28,733 nucleotides of DNA from Gnetum montanum (GCA_015680685.1 MNCI01002829.1:412458-441190); one strand, 5' to 3'. Positions 20,701-27,446 are shown, counted from the first letter of the stretch. Numbers and translations: made by a program. Notes: generated by a model not told the origin, from the sequence alone.

Positions 20701-23064
20701 GTCATTTCAGATTATATATACACATGTTCCAGTTATATTTAATAAATTTATTAAATGTTATTTCATATTTTTGTAACATTTTGAATATGTTTGTGTAGGT
20801 GAGTACGTTTTCCTCTAACCTCTCGATATTTTACTCTTTGATCAGCGTTATCAAAGTATTTTGGCATTTGCTTAGTATTATATTTATTGAAAATTTATAA
20901 CGTATGCAAGAGTTTATTATTACGACTATAAATTTATAGCCACCGTCTATCTTCAATGCACAAACTCTCAGGTAATAGTTACAGTCCGTGGTCAGAAAGC
21001 CAAATCCCTAAACCTTTCTAAAAAGCAGTCTCTTATGCTACTGAATAGGTAGCATGCAGTTCAATTGACAACTTTGTTTATAGTTTATTTAAGAAGTAAA
21101 AATACTTAACCGGTTATTTACTTCCAGGTTAATTTGAATGCCATTCACAATAGTATAGATTGCCATCTCCTGATAAATTCAGGATAACTGTTATATAAAT
21201 TTCATTAGCTTTTGATGATTGAAATACGAGTCCTTACAATGGAGCAACCATTTATGCATGCACAGTTCTGTGATTTCTAATACCGTTTACGGTATATCGA
21301 CAGCGTATTTTCACTCTATACCGAGACATCCATTCTAATTATTTTATTATGATTTCAGTATTCGGATCCATCAATTACATTGAAAGCTTGTGCTGGCCTG
21401 AATGGCTTTAAGTTGGGAGGCCGATTATTAACAGTGGTGCAGGCCACACCAGATGCATCTTTGGAGGTTTGTACTTAAGATAAGCGAGTTTTTGAATGCA
21501 ACAGCTATGGATTGAAATATCTTGTAACGTTTAAGTTATTTTTATGGGTCACCCTTGTATTTTGAAGGATGAAAGCATTCCATGTTATGATGTTCCTGAG
21601 CACGCAAAACCTCTTATGCAAAAGCCTACACGAGTTCTGGAACTAAAAAATGTGGTATGTGTCAGATTATTATGTATAATATTCAATACATTACAATATC
21701 AAGATTGGTTAATTAATTTTCTGAAATATTACAGGTAACCAAGGAAGAGCTTCAGCACATATCAGAAAATGAATTGGAAGAAATTATAGAGGATGTTCGC
21801 CTAGAGTGCATGAGGTATTCATCTCATTATATTACCAGTTTCCAGGAATTGTACAATTTGTGTATAAATCACTATTTTTGGTTCAGTTAAATTAAAATCT
21901 AATCGATTTATTTTCCCTTGTTCTAGATTTGGTACTGTTAAGTCTGTCAACATTGCAAGAGGCAATGAAGATGATTTAAAGTTTCCTATAGCATCTAATC
22001 ACGGTGGAAATCTTGAGTTGATCGACTCTGAAGGCATGGAAATCCATGCCTCTGAAACATTACCGGTTGATCCGGTTGACGCCAAGTCTGTCAACATTTC
22101 AAAAGACAATGAAGGCGATTTAAAGTGTTCTTTCACACCTGATCAGACTGCAAATCTTGAGTTTATCCACTCGGAAGGCATGCAAATTCACACTACTGAA
22201 ACATTACCGGTTGATGTTGGTGAGGCGGCAAAGGATTTGCCGAGCTTTTTAAACAGTCATGATAACTCATGTCCGGTCATTCAAAAAGATCCTATAATTT
22301 TAAATGACGATATACTAGCACGGATAGATCCCGTGAATTCAAATGATGGTGTACGAGTGCAGACAGGTACTACGATTTCAGATAATGATATACAAGCTCA
22401 GCAGACGGATTCTATGACTTCAGATGATGGTGTACCAGTCAAGACAGATCCTATAAATTCAGATGACATGGTTCCAGAACAGACAAATTGTAATGATCTC
22501 TCTATGTGTGTCAATGCCCAGATAAAAGAAGGTGATCCATCACAATGTATTAATATGCAAAGGGAAGAGGCTGATCATTCCCTGCATAGTATTCCTGACA
22601 CCACTGGTAATGGTTCTGTAGTTAACATGAATTCCAATAATGCTATTAACATTGGATGCATAACTCAGGTGAAGCATGAAGACCGTACGAGTGAACACAC
22701 ACAACTCTCTGAAAGTGAAGTGGGATATGATCATTCTTTAAAGCCGGAAAATGGTCATTCACACGAGACAACAGTTTTGGAGGAGTTTCGACAGCATGAA
22801 GCAGATGGTCATCAGAGTCCAAGATTAAGTTCAGCCCATAATAATGAGTTGCACCCTGAGCAAAGAAGCCATGATGATGTAAAATCACAGAGTGTTTATG
22901 GGTTTGAAGTAGCAAGTGTTTTTGTGGAGTTTTCACGGACAGAGGGAGCATGCCTAGCAGCTCGTAATTTGCATGGTCGACAATTTGGTTCAAGAAAGGT
23001 ATCTGCAGGATATTTTCCAGAGATTGCATACCAGAAAGGATTTTCTAGGTTTAGCACCCGGTGA
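7162..23064 (+). CDS. U2AF large subunit (U2AF65)-like splicing factor, nine coding exons
   Basis: Spliced CDS: 7162-8703, 8865-9002, 10407-10478, 15454-15495, 15705-15800, 21359-21466, 21568-21654, 21735-21814, 21927-23064. It totals 3,303 nt including stop, or 1,100 residues, and all junctions are GT-AG. The N terminus has EGTAARTRP (21-29), familiar from plant homologues, then a Lys/Arg/Glu/Ser-rich region to about 385. A motif KPGWDLTPGG with Trp394 resembles a U2AF ligand motif. RRM1 has RNP2 LYITNL (474-479) and RNP1 KNQAFAEF (519-526). RRM2 has IFIGGI (585-590) and KPPHAFVF (621-628). The C-terminal UHM-like RRM keeps Arg-Gln-Phe (1073-1075) but is interrupted by an acidic insertion of about 300 residues, as in a plant-specific U2AF65-like group. 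U2AF65 family members bind the polypyrimidine tract and recruit U2 snRNP in the nucleus. The family assignment is firm; the precise target specificity is not shown here. Confidence 0.9.
8865..9002 (+). CDS. Coding exon 2: second half of RRM1
   Basis: This exon encodes residues 515-560, phase 0 at both ends. The acceptor is tttcaagcag and the donor gtaaga. It supplies RNP1 (KNQAFAEF), helix 2 (TPEDASAAILLDG) and the last strand (GTGLKIKRPKDF), aligning with U2AF65 RRM1 to its 'LKIRRPHDY' end. Confidence 0.9.
9490..9556 (+). mobile_element. Possible 3' tail of a non-LTR element
   Basis: A stretch reading ttagcccaggttgattgaat then ends in aagatgatgatgat. A short GAT repeat after a GC-richer block is how RTE LINEs and their dependent SINEs end. 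No coding remnant or target duplication supports it further. Confidence 0.25.
9733..9830 (+). mobile_element. Possible tRNA-derived SINE remnant
   Basis: The A-box-like tagccttggagg (9733-9744) and B-box-like gttcaaattcc (9778-9788) have near-tRNA spacing inside an intron. An A-rich stretch follows around 9836-9862. No cloverleaf can be folded, so this is not a tRNA gene. The call rests on two short motifs. Confidence 0.3.
10407..10478 (+). CDS. Coding exon 3: RRM1-RRM2 linker
   Basis: This exon encodes residues 561-584 (NGVMEKV... to ...NDSPNK), phase 0 on both sides, donor gtatgt. I chose the acceptor gtggtgcag because it gives a linker like the family's 'GV.EK...DSP.K' and keeps frame. 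An in-frame alternative at 10385 would add seven residues (RITVVVQ). Confidence 0.75.
11100..11113. repeat. Target-site duplication of L1 LINE, left copy
   Basis: aatatgatagattt is repeated exactly at 15319-15332, on either side of the LINE. Fourteen bp is typical for L1 target-primed insertion. Confidence 0.9.
11138..11143 (-). terminator. Poly(A) signal of L1 LINE
   Basis: AATAAA on the minus strand lies about 17 nt before the element's poly(A) run. Confidence 0.65.
11972..12065 (+). repeat. Tandem duplication in L1 remnant, period 49 bp
   Basis: A 45-bp block beginning gtcccatgctaccaaag occurs at 11972-12016 and again at 12021-12065. The copies look identical, so the duplication is recent relative to the element's decay. 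Forty-nine bp breaks the reading frame. Confidence 0.9.
12925..12966 (+). repeat. Perfect 21-bp tandem duplication in L1 remnant
   Basis: Two identical units beginning ccttgccatatagtcctcc start at 12925 and 12946. Confidence 0.9.
14126..15299 (-). pseudogene. L1 ORF1 remnant (DUF4283-like and zinc-knuckle-like)
   Basis: It opens at an ATG complementary to 15297-15299, only 20 bp inside the element edge. A Gly/Ala-rich N terminus runs to a stop at 14898. In a second frame 14569-14772 reads WIRASQIPWEMSMLKFLEAF, the pattern of the DUF4283 domain of plant LINE ORF1 proteins. A third frame near 14454 reads CGLWKGQTSGRKLQ, a decayed CCHC knuckle, followed by a charged tail. ORF1 normally binds LINE RNA. 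At least two frameshifts break it. Confidence 0.75.
15319..15332. repeat. Target-site duplication of L1 LINE, right copy
   Basis: Exact copy of aatatgatagattt at 11100-11113. Confidence 0.9.
15454..15495 (+). CDS. Coding exon 4: RNP2 strand of RRM2
   Basis: This 42-nt exon (residues 585-598, IFIGGIPHTMSSKK) is phase 0 on both sides, with acceptor gtggcttgcag and donor gtgaga. It matches the 'KLFIGGLPNYL' start of U2AF65 RRM2. Confidence 0.9.
15705..15800 (+). CDS. Coding exon 5: helix 1 to RNP1 of RRM2
   Basis: This exon encodes residues 599-630, phase 0, acceptor tttgtactag, donor gtaatt. VKDIVTAFGQLKAFHM corresponds to 'VKELLTSFGPLKAFNL' of U2AF65, and HAFVFLE supplies the RNP1 strand. 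Confidence 0.9.
16945..16963. repeat. Target-site duplication of RTE LINE, left copy
   Basis: ggtaaagcttataagatta matches 18250-18268 at 18 of 19 positions and directly abuts the element's GAT-type tail. Confidence 0.75.
16964..18249 (-). mobile_element. RTE-type LINE, 5'-truncated, antisense in intron 6
   Basis: On the minus strand this reads as an RTE polymerase: YKNNGDIPNSGNYIGIKLMS, QFSFMPRRSTMEAIFLLQQL, GSAPSPYLFVIIMGKLA, CMLFVNDIVVLMDES, and near the end HVLRRSKNAPTSRG. These correspond in order to RTE reverse-transcriptase blocks and the conserved C terminus. The 3' end (low coordinates) has the 'CCCCACGTAGTTGGGA' block usual before RTE tails and finishes gttgatgat. A 19-bp duplication with one mismatch flanks it. 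Only the RT half is present, with stops, frameshifts and FVND in place of FADD (17720-17731), so it is inactive. Confidence 0.85.
17526..17669 (+). repeat. 72-bp tandem duplication within RTE remnant
   Basis: Two units (17526-17597 and 17598-17669), both beginning tttcttcattacttgc, are near-identical. Seventy-two bp is 24 codons, so the duplication keeps the RTE frame and doubles the segment after the catalytic loop (RISKSKTEYMEC-type). Confidence 0.85.
18250..18268. repeat. Target-site duplication of RTE LINE, right copy
   Basis: ggtaaagcgtataagatta differs from the left copy only by g for t at the ninth position. Confidence 0.75.
18942..19017 (+). repeat. 28-bp minisatellite, about 2.7 units
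   Basis: Units starting at 18942, 18970 and 18998 share aatgct(a/t/c)tagt(g)ctac. They are imperfect and lie in intron 6, outside any recognised element. Confidence 0.7.
20381..20443 (+). CDS. Candidate in-frame cassette exon inside RRM2
   Basis: Sixty-three nt, open in the gene's frame, are bounded by acceptor ttcaaattag and donor gtaggt, phase 0 on both sides. They encode 21 residues starting LQLIQREPEILELF and ending VVRCIK. Inclusion would place them between Glu630 and Tyr631, in the loop between strand 3 and helix 2 of RRM2, giving 1,121 residues. U2AF65-like proteins run directly from the equivalent 'FLE' to 'Y.D.S.T', so it is not part of the canonical domain. Its end resembles an RRM helix 1-strand 2 segment. 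It could be a genuine alternative exon, a poison-free cassette, or chance. Confidence 0.4.
20528..20633 (+). repeat. 53-bp imperfect tandem duplication
   Basis: Units at 20528-20580 and 20581-20633 both begin gatgcaatttgt and end in agagagta(c/t)gag. They lie 85 bp after the candidate cassette exon and differ at several positions. Confidence 0.8.
21359..21466 (+). CDS. Coding exon 6: C-terminal part of RRM2
   Basis: This exon encodes residues 631-666, phase 0, acceptor tgatttcag, donor gtttgt. YSDPSITLKACAGLNGFKLG supplies helix 2 and the turn, and RLLTVVQATP the last strand, matching 'YVD...T..A.AGLNGM.LG...L.VQ' of the family. Confidence 0.9.
21568..21654 (+). CDS. Coding exon 7: RRM2-UHM linker
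   Basis: This exon encodes residues 667-695, phase 0, donor gtatgt. VPEHAKPLMQKPTRVLELKN matches the plant pattern 'IPEHAKPLL.KPT.VL.LKNV', the lead into the first UHM strand. The acceptor tgtattttgaag is weak in pyrimidines, but it keeps frame and conservation. Confidence 0.85.
21735..21814 (+). CDS. Coding exon 8: helix 1 of UHM
   Basis: This exon encodes residues 696-721 plus two bases of codon 722, acceptor aatattacag, donor gtattc. NELEEIIEDVRLECM is the acidic UHM helix A, equivalent to 'EYEEIVEDVRDEC' of U2AF65. Confidence 0.9.
21927..23064 (+). CDS. Coding exon 9: UHM with long acidic insertion and C terminus
   Basis: This exon encodes the end of codon 722 to residue 1100 and the stop TGA. 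It begins FGTVKSVNIARG (UHM strand 2), then an acidic, Asp/Asn/Ser-rich insertion to about residue 1045, then ASVFVEFSRTEGACLAARNL (strand 3 and helix B) and the RQF motif before GSRKVSAGYF. The insertion contains a 48-codon tandem duplication and a set of 13-14-residue repeats. The ending AYQKGFSRFSTR replaces the usual 'Y...F' tail. There is no further intron. Confidence 0.9.
21940..22227 (+). repeat. 48-codon (144-bp) tandem duplication in the UHM exon
   Basis: Unit 1 (21940-22083) begins aagtctgtcaacatt and ends around accggttgat; unit 2 (22084-22227) repeats both. In protein, KSVNIARGNEDDLK...SETLPVD is followed by KSVNISKDNEGDLK...TETLPVD. The unit copies the UHM strand-2 segment KSVNI together with the start of the acidic insertion. 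Confidence 0.85.
22321..22479 (+). repeat. Four 13-14-residue coding repeats in the UHM insertion
   Basis: Units at 22321-22359, 22360-22401, 22402-22440 and 22441-22479 encode variants of (Q/K)TDPxNSDDxVPV. All keep the reading frame, and they are diverged from one another. Confidence 0.7.
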
Positions 23065-23400
23065 TAACATTATTCTTCCTGTATTCCAATCATATGATAA
23101 TGAGCAGATCTTCTATTCTTGGTGTTCTTGTATTGATGCACTGACAAGAGAACATAAGCCTTTCTGTTTTGTGAGAAAAAAAATAAAAAATAAAAAAACG
23201 TTTTTTCATGGAAAATTGGTATATTTGTTCAAATCCATGATATACGGCAATTCTTGCCAGGTTTTTTCTTTTCACAGTATACGTGATATGATCTTTTTAT
23301 GCATGGAATGGACTGGTTATAGGAACAATGCTGTATATGGATGAGTTGTTAATTTGTGTCTTTTTTTTTCTGGAATAAATGGTAATTGGAATGATACGGT
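23065..23400 (+). terminator. 3' UTR and poly(A) signal of the U2AF-like gene
   Basis: AATAAA lies at 23374-23379, after T-rich sequence and 310 nt past the stop. Cleavage is expected near 23395-23410. Other A-rich hexamer-like runs near 23178-23200 could act as weaker upstream signals. Confidence 0.55.
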
Positions 23401-23545
23401 TTGTGTGAGTCATGTTGTATGATTTTATTCAGTGTGCATTTTCATAGATTGTGTAAATTCAATTGTTTGATCAATTTCCTCGGTATTCAGGTTCATTTAA
23501 TGTAAGATCTGTGGCGAGTTGTACATATACTGAGGATTGAACCTG

Positions 23546-23550
23546 CTGCC
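23546..23550. repeat. Target-site duplication of Copia element, left
   Basis: ctgcc directly before the LTR pairs with ctacc at 27835-27839: five bp, one mismatch. Confidence 0.5.
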
Positions 23551-23953
23551 TGTTAGCAGAGCTGGCAGCAAAATATGAAATGAGATGGAAATGAGATGAA
23601 AATAAAGAGCAATGGACACGGGCAAATGAAGAAGGATCTTTTTATGCAGATGCAGAAAACCAAACACAATAACAGCAAACTTTATTGTATTTCTCGAAAA
23701 TCAGAGACATTCAACTCTTGACTCTTGTATATATGACTGATCCTAGGACACACTTAAATAGCTATATCTAGGGTTACAAAATTGGAAACATCTAAAATTA
23801 ACCAACCGAGATAGATTTTACAACACATCTAGAAGTCTTATTTTATCTTTAGGGAAAATTCTAAAACTATCGGACAGTAAAAACGGAAATTGTTAATTCA
23901 TTGTTGTGATCTGTCACTTCGCAGCTATTTTACCATGATAACCATGGCCTACA
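23551..23953 (-). repeat. 3' LTR of Copia element (403 bp)
   Basis: On the plus strand it starts tgttagcaga and ends ggcctaca (TG...CA). It aligns along its whole length with 27447-27834, with scattered substitutions and a small extra segment near 23588. A TATA-like tatata lies near 23729. The element is read on the minus strand, so this is its 3' LTR, about 170 bp past the host gene's poly(A) signal. Confidence 0.9.
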
Positions 23954-23966
23954 ATCTCCCTTGATT
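23954..23966 (-). other. Polypurine tract of Copia element
   Basis: On the minus strand aatcaagggagat lies immediately before the 3' LTR's TGTAGG, the standard Copia plus-strand primer position. Confidence 0.8.
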
Positions 23967-24241
23967 AAGGATTAGTCATGTTCCCACACCATTCTTTCTA
24001 CCTTGTCATTCTATGTTGCTTATGTTTTTGCTAGGCCATACAAGGATCTGTTTCAATGCTCTCGTCTAGGATTTGCAATGATTGCTCTCATTGCTTGTGC
24101 AATGTCTAGTCTTGTATACAAATCATAGCGAACATTAGGCTCTCCACTATTGATGCATATGGTACTCGAAACATCTCATTCCTCTTTGCTTCATTGCTAA
24201 GACACATCTTGAAGGATAATTTGAAATTATATACAAACGGG
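23967..24241 (-). pseudogene. Copia RT/RNase H remnant, distal part
   Basis: The minus strand reads FVYNFKLSFKMCLSNEAK, then RVPYASIVESLMFAMICIQD and, after a frame change, DIAQAM...ANPRREH. This is the conserved Copia 'VNFKLSS..CPSNE', 'VPYASAVGSLMFAMICTRPDIAQAV' and 'NPG.EHW' stretch at the end of RT. After that the sequence jumps to the PPT, so most of RNase H is deleted. It continues the RT at 25059 once the foreign segment is skipped. Confidence 0.85.
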
Positions 24242-25058
24242 AAAACGAATAAGCTAGCACACTGTTTGGCACGCACCGCACCGTCTTCATCGCATTTCCA
24301 TATACGAACGACGTATGGTAAAATGAGGTAGCGCAGCGACGACACGGACAAGAAGTTGCGTAGCGACGAAAAGTAGCGCAGCGAAGAACGATGGATTGAA
24401 CATAGCGCAGCAACGGTAAGACAAAGTTGCACAGCCAAGAAATCAATTCTGCTTATGAGGAGCTGTCAGCAGCCTTACTACTTGATACTTTTCTTCCCCT
24501 CTCTATAGTTATTTGGGGCCTGGCCGGAGTGGACTTACCAGACAAACCTTTTTGCCTAACTGCTGGGGCCAAGGCTTTCGGCCCACACGCCCCATGGACC
24601 TACCTTCGCAAACGACGGTCCATGTAAAGGAGAGACAAAATGATTCTAAGTGTCTGGCCGTCTAACGCTTCAACAAAGCATACGTAATCAAAACGGTTTC
24701 ACTTCTATCGTTTTCAACAAAGATGAACGCAATGCCCGATCAGGTACTGCTGAGTTACGTCAGCACTATGATGGTTGGGGTTGCACTATTCTACGACTGT
24801 TTGAGTTCTAAATCCTCTTACCTAGTCCATCGCCATATACCATGCATGCGATGCTTCTTCCAGTATTTATGGATCATCAGGCGGATAGGAAAACCATTGG
24901 TCCGAACCCATAAATGATACAACGAAACGCCCGATACAATTGTTACGCGTGTTCGGGTGATTCCGCAGTTCATGGAAAGATGACGTAGGCAGGTGGCGGT
25001 GGCGGTGGTTACCGTGTTGCGTTTCCGTGAAACGTGCACCGGAGCGGGAACGAGTCCT
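24242..25058. mobile_element. CpG-rich foreign insertion (about 817 bp) inside Copia RT
   Basis: The Copia protein frame stops after the equivalent of 'KPIS.P' (25059-25061) and resumes at 'FVYNFK' (24241), with ccc (plus-strand ggg) shared at both edges. The intervening DNA matches no Copia domain, is GC- and CpG-rich, and contains about five copies of tagcgcagcga-like motifs (24329-24440). The termini show only weak, imperfect inverted similarity (gcac...gttt...cgca...c). No transposase is seen. It could be a small non-autonomous DNA transposon or filler DNA from elsewhere in the genome. Confidence 0.6.
24329..24440 (+). repeat. Irregular repeats of tagcgcagcga
   Basis: tagcgcagcga starts at 24329 and 24374; variants start at about 24358 (tagcgacga), 24403 (tagcgcagcaa) and 24427 (ttgcacagcca). 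Spacings of 24-29 bp suggest a decayed short tandem array. Confidence 0.65.
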
Positions 25059-25440
25059 GGGATAGAAATTGGCTTATAGTCTTACATGTTGAAAGCCAAA
25101 TCTTCTTGTTATTTTTGTCTTGGTGAATTTGCATCTTTAGAATCTTGTTTGTTGGTCCCAAGTCTTTCATATCAAATTCCCTAGCCAATTGTGCCTTCTA
25201 TTCTTGGATTTGCTCTTTGTTAGGGCCTACAACCAACATGTCTTCCACATACAATAGCAAAATGATGAAATTTTTATCAAACCTCTTGAAATATGTACAA
25301 GGGTTTGAGTCTATTGTACCCAAGGCTCATGATATACGAGTCAAATCTCTTGTACCAACACCTTGGTGCCTGTTTGAGATCGTATAGAGATTTGTTCAAC
25401 TTGCAAACCAAGTTCTCTTTACTTTCTTCTGCAAAACCTT
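25059..25440 (-). pseudogene. Copia reverse transcriptase remnant, central part
   Basis: The minus strand reads KENLVCKLNKSLYDLKQAPR then WYKRFDSYIMSLGYNRL; after a frameshift, FDKNFIILLLYVEDMLVVG then EFDMKDLGP. These are Copia RT blocks 4-6. The catalytic YVDD is YVED (25240-25251), an in-frame stop follows IQE, and a short deletion after KIWLS removes the segment before FNM. Upstream, the integrase C terminus (KDVIFA) is joined directly to this RT, so the first RT blocks are missing. Confidence 0.88.
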
Positions 25441-26583
25441 TTGCAAATATCACATCTTTGTTGATGACAACCTTGTGGATAGTGGGATCCCATAGGCGAT
25501 ACCCCTTAATTCCATCAGCATACCCTAAGAAGATACATTTCTTGGACTTTGGGTCCAACTTCGATATTTCTTGGTCATTGTACATCACATACACAAAACT
25601 TCCAAATGTATGGAGATGAGAATAAATAGCTGGCTTACCAATCCACATTTCCATTGGTGTTTTTAGATTAATCACAGTTGATGGAGATCGATTGATTAAA
25701 TAGCAAGTAGTATTGATTGATTCTGCCCAAAATGACTTGATTAGATTTGCAGCCCTCAACATTGATCTTGTTTTTTCCAACAAGATTTTGTTCATTCATT
25801 CTGCCACTCTATTTTGTTGAGGAGTGTGTGCTGCTGTGAAGTGCCTCTTGATGCCTTCTTGTTGAAAAAATAAATCAAATTCATCACTTGTATATTTTCA
25901 TGCATTATCTATCTTTAGACACTTGATCCTTTGTTCGGACTCAAGTTCTACCCACGCTTTAAAAACTTGGAAGACTGAAAAGACATTTGCCTTCCTTTTG
26001 ATTGGATACACCCAACATCTCCTGGAGTAATTAATGAAAGATACAAGGTATCTTGCTCCTCCTAGGGAAGTGACTGGTGCTTGCCAAACATCAGAGTGCA
26101 TCAAGTCCAAGATTTCTTTACTCTTAACTGTTGATGTGCTGAATTTTAATCTATGCTGCTTACTAGTAACACAATGCTCACAAAATGGTAAACGTACCAA
26201 ATTGAGCCCACTAGTAACACAATGCTCACAAAATGGTAAACGTACCAAATTGAGCCCAGGAAGTAGTAGTTGTTTAGAGAGAATCTTCAAACCTTGTTTT
26301 GACATATGACCAAGTTTTCGATGCCACAACATCGTTGATTCTTCTTCCGAACTAGTTGATGCAACAGAAGACTTTCCTACTTGATGTGTGTCCCCCAGAA
26401 GCATGTACAAATTTGCAGCAACCTTTTCTGCCTTCATTACCACAATCTCACCTTTGGTAATCTTCAAGATCCCATTCTTTATATGAGTTTTGCGTCCAAC
26501 ATCATCTAGTTGTCCTAAAGACAATAGATTTTTCTTTAGGCCCTCCACATGTCATACCTCTTGTATGGTGCGAATAGTGCCAT
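25441..26583 (-). pseudogene. Copia GAG-pre-integrase and integrase, two in-frame stops
   Basis: It begins MYDGTIRTIQEV and NLLSLGQLDD, then HRKLGHMSKQGLKIL (pre-integrase), FCEHC...KQHRLKF (zinc-binding), then the integrase core: HSDVWQ for the first Asp, KIDN for the second, and TPQQNRVAE for the Glu. Stops interrupt the core at 25898-25900 and after RVAE, in an otherwise continuous frame. The C-terminal part (NRSPSTVINLKTPMEMW, KKCIFLGYADGIKGYRLWD) is well preserved. A 48-bp duplication repeats 16 residues in the zinc-binding region. Confidence 0.88.
26163..26258 (+). repeat. Perfect 48-bp tandem duplication in Copia integrase region
   Basis: Two identical units beginning ctagtaacacaatgctc lie at 26163-26210 and 26211-26258. 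In protein the 16-residue SGLNLVRLPFCEHCVT is doubled, which duplicates the CxxC half of the integrase zinc-binding site. Confidence 0.92.
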
Positions 26584-26725
26584 CATACATCTTTATCTTG
26601 ACAGTACCACTACCAGCGATTTTCAAAGCATGATTATTTCCCATGTACACAGATCCTTCTGAGATTGGTTTGNAATCATGCTTTGAAAATCGCTGGTAGT
26701 GGTACTGTCAAGATAAAGATGTATG
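26584..26725. repeat. Perfect 52-bp inverted repeat bounded by N bases
   Basis: Arm 26584-26635 is the exact reverse complement of 26674-26725; the spacer is 38 bp. Single N bases sit at 26673 and 26726, exactly at the edges of the second arm. The first arm fits the Copia coding frame; the second does not. This looks like a misjoined assembly fragment rather than biology. Confidence 0.9.
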
Positions 26726-26747
26726 NGGATCTACCATGAATTTGGTT

Positions 26748-27381
26748 TCAGTTGGGATCACGTTCCATGGATCTCTCTCTCATTATTGTTAAGGCCTCCA
26801 GCTTATTTACCAACCTATTTTCCTTGTTCTTGCATCGACTTTCTTCTTCAAGAACCGCAGCTGCAACCTCATTGAAGACAAGATCATCCATAAGGACATT
26901 GTTGGTCAAGTTAATGATGAGTTGATCATATGAATCAGGTAGACTTTGAAGTAGAATTTTTGCACGTTCACCTGCATCTACTTTATAACCTAATGATGTG
27001 AGTTGAGCAAATAAAGTATTTAGGATGTTGATATGGTTAGTTACCGATGAGGTTTTTGCCATACGAAGAGTGTAAAGTCTTCTATTCAAGAAGATTTTGT
27101 TGTGGAGTGATTTAGCCTTGTACAACTTCGTCAGTGTCCCATATTTTCTTTGCTGTCTTCTTCTTTGCAATACTTGAAAGAACCCCATCTGCTAGTGCCA
27201 AGTGTAAATTGGCAATAGCATTACCATCCATTTCATTCCACTTGCCGTCATCCGTGACCTCCCGCGGCCTTTCTTCAATAGTTGCCAAGAAATTATGTTT
27301 ATGCAAAATTGCTTGTATCTTCATTTTCTACAATGTGAAGTTTCTTCCATTGAACTTTTCTATTTTATATTTGCTAGCCAT
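26748..27381 (-). pseudogene. Copia gag remnant (UBN2 type)
   Basis: The start ATG is the complement of 27379-27381, and the protein opens MASKYKIEKFNGRNFTL. A stop then replaces the Trp normally found in 'F..WK.KM'. The frame continues with WNEMDGNAIANLHLALAD and KKIWDT, shifts by one base near 27135, and continues LTKLYKAKSLHNKIFLNRRL, LLQSLPDSYDQLI and NEVAAAVLEEESR. This is the gag-polypeptide/UBN2 domain of Copia elements. The CCHC knuckle that should follow is missing. Confidence 0.88.
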
Positions 27382-27433
27382 TTTGGAAACTTTGTATGCA
27401 CGATCTGCAACACTTCCACGGACTATGAACATG

Positions 27434-27446
27434 GCTCCAATACCAC
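27434..27446 (-). other. Primer-binding site of Copia element
   Basis: Minus-strand tggtattggagcc lies directly inside the 5' LTR and resembles the plant initiator-Met-tRNA complement tggtatcagagcc, with two differences. Confidence 0.7.

Larger units (their letters stand above)
15801..21358 (+). other. Intron 6 (5.6 kb) with RTE LINE and candidate cassette exon
   Basis: It runs from donor gtaatt to acceptor tgatttcag, inside the RRM2 coding region. It holds an RTE LINE (16964-18249), a 28-bp minisatellite (18942-19017), a 53-bp duplication (20528-20633) and a 63-nt in-frame candidate exon (20381-20443). The stretches 15801-16944 and 18269-20380 show only short AT-rich frames and no recognisable gene. 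Confidence 0.8.

Noticed and set aside
22646-23029. Minus-strand open frame of 127 codons
   Set aside because: Antisense shadow of the conserved UHM exon; no recognisable protein.
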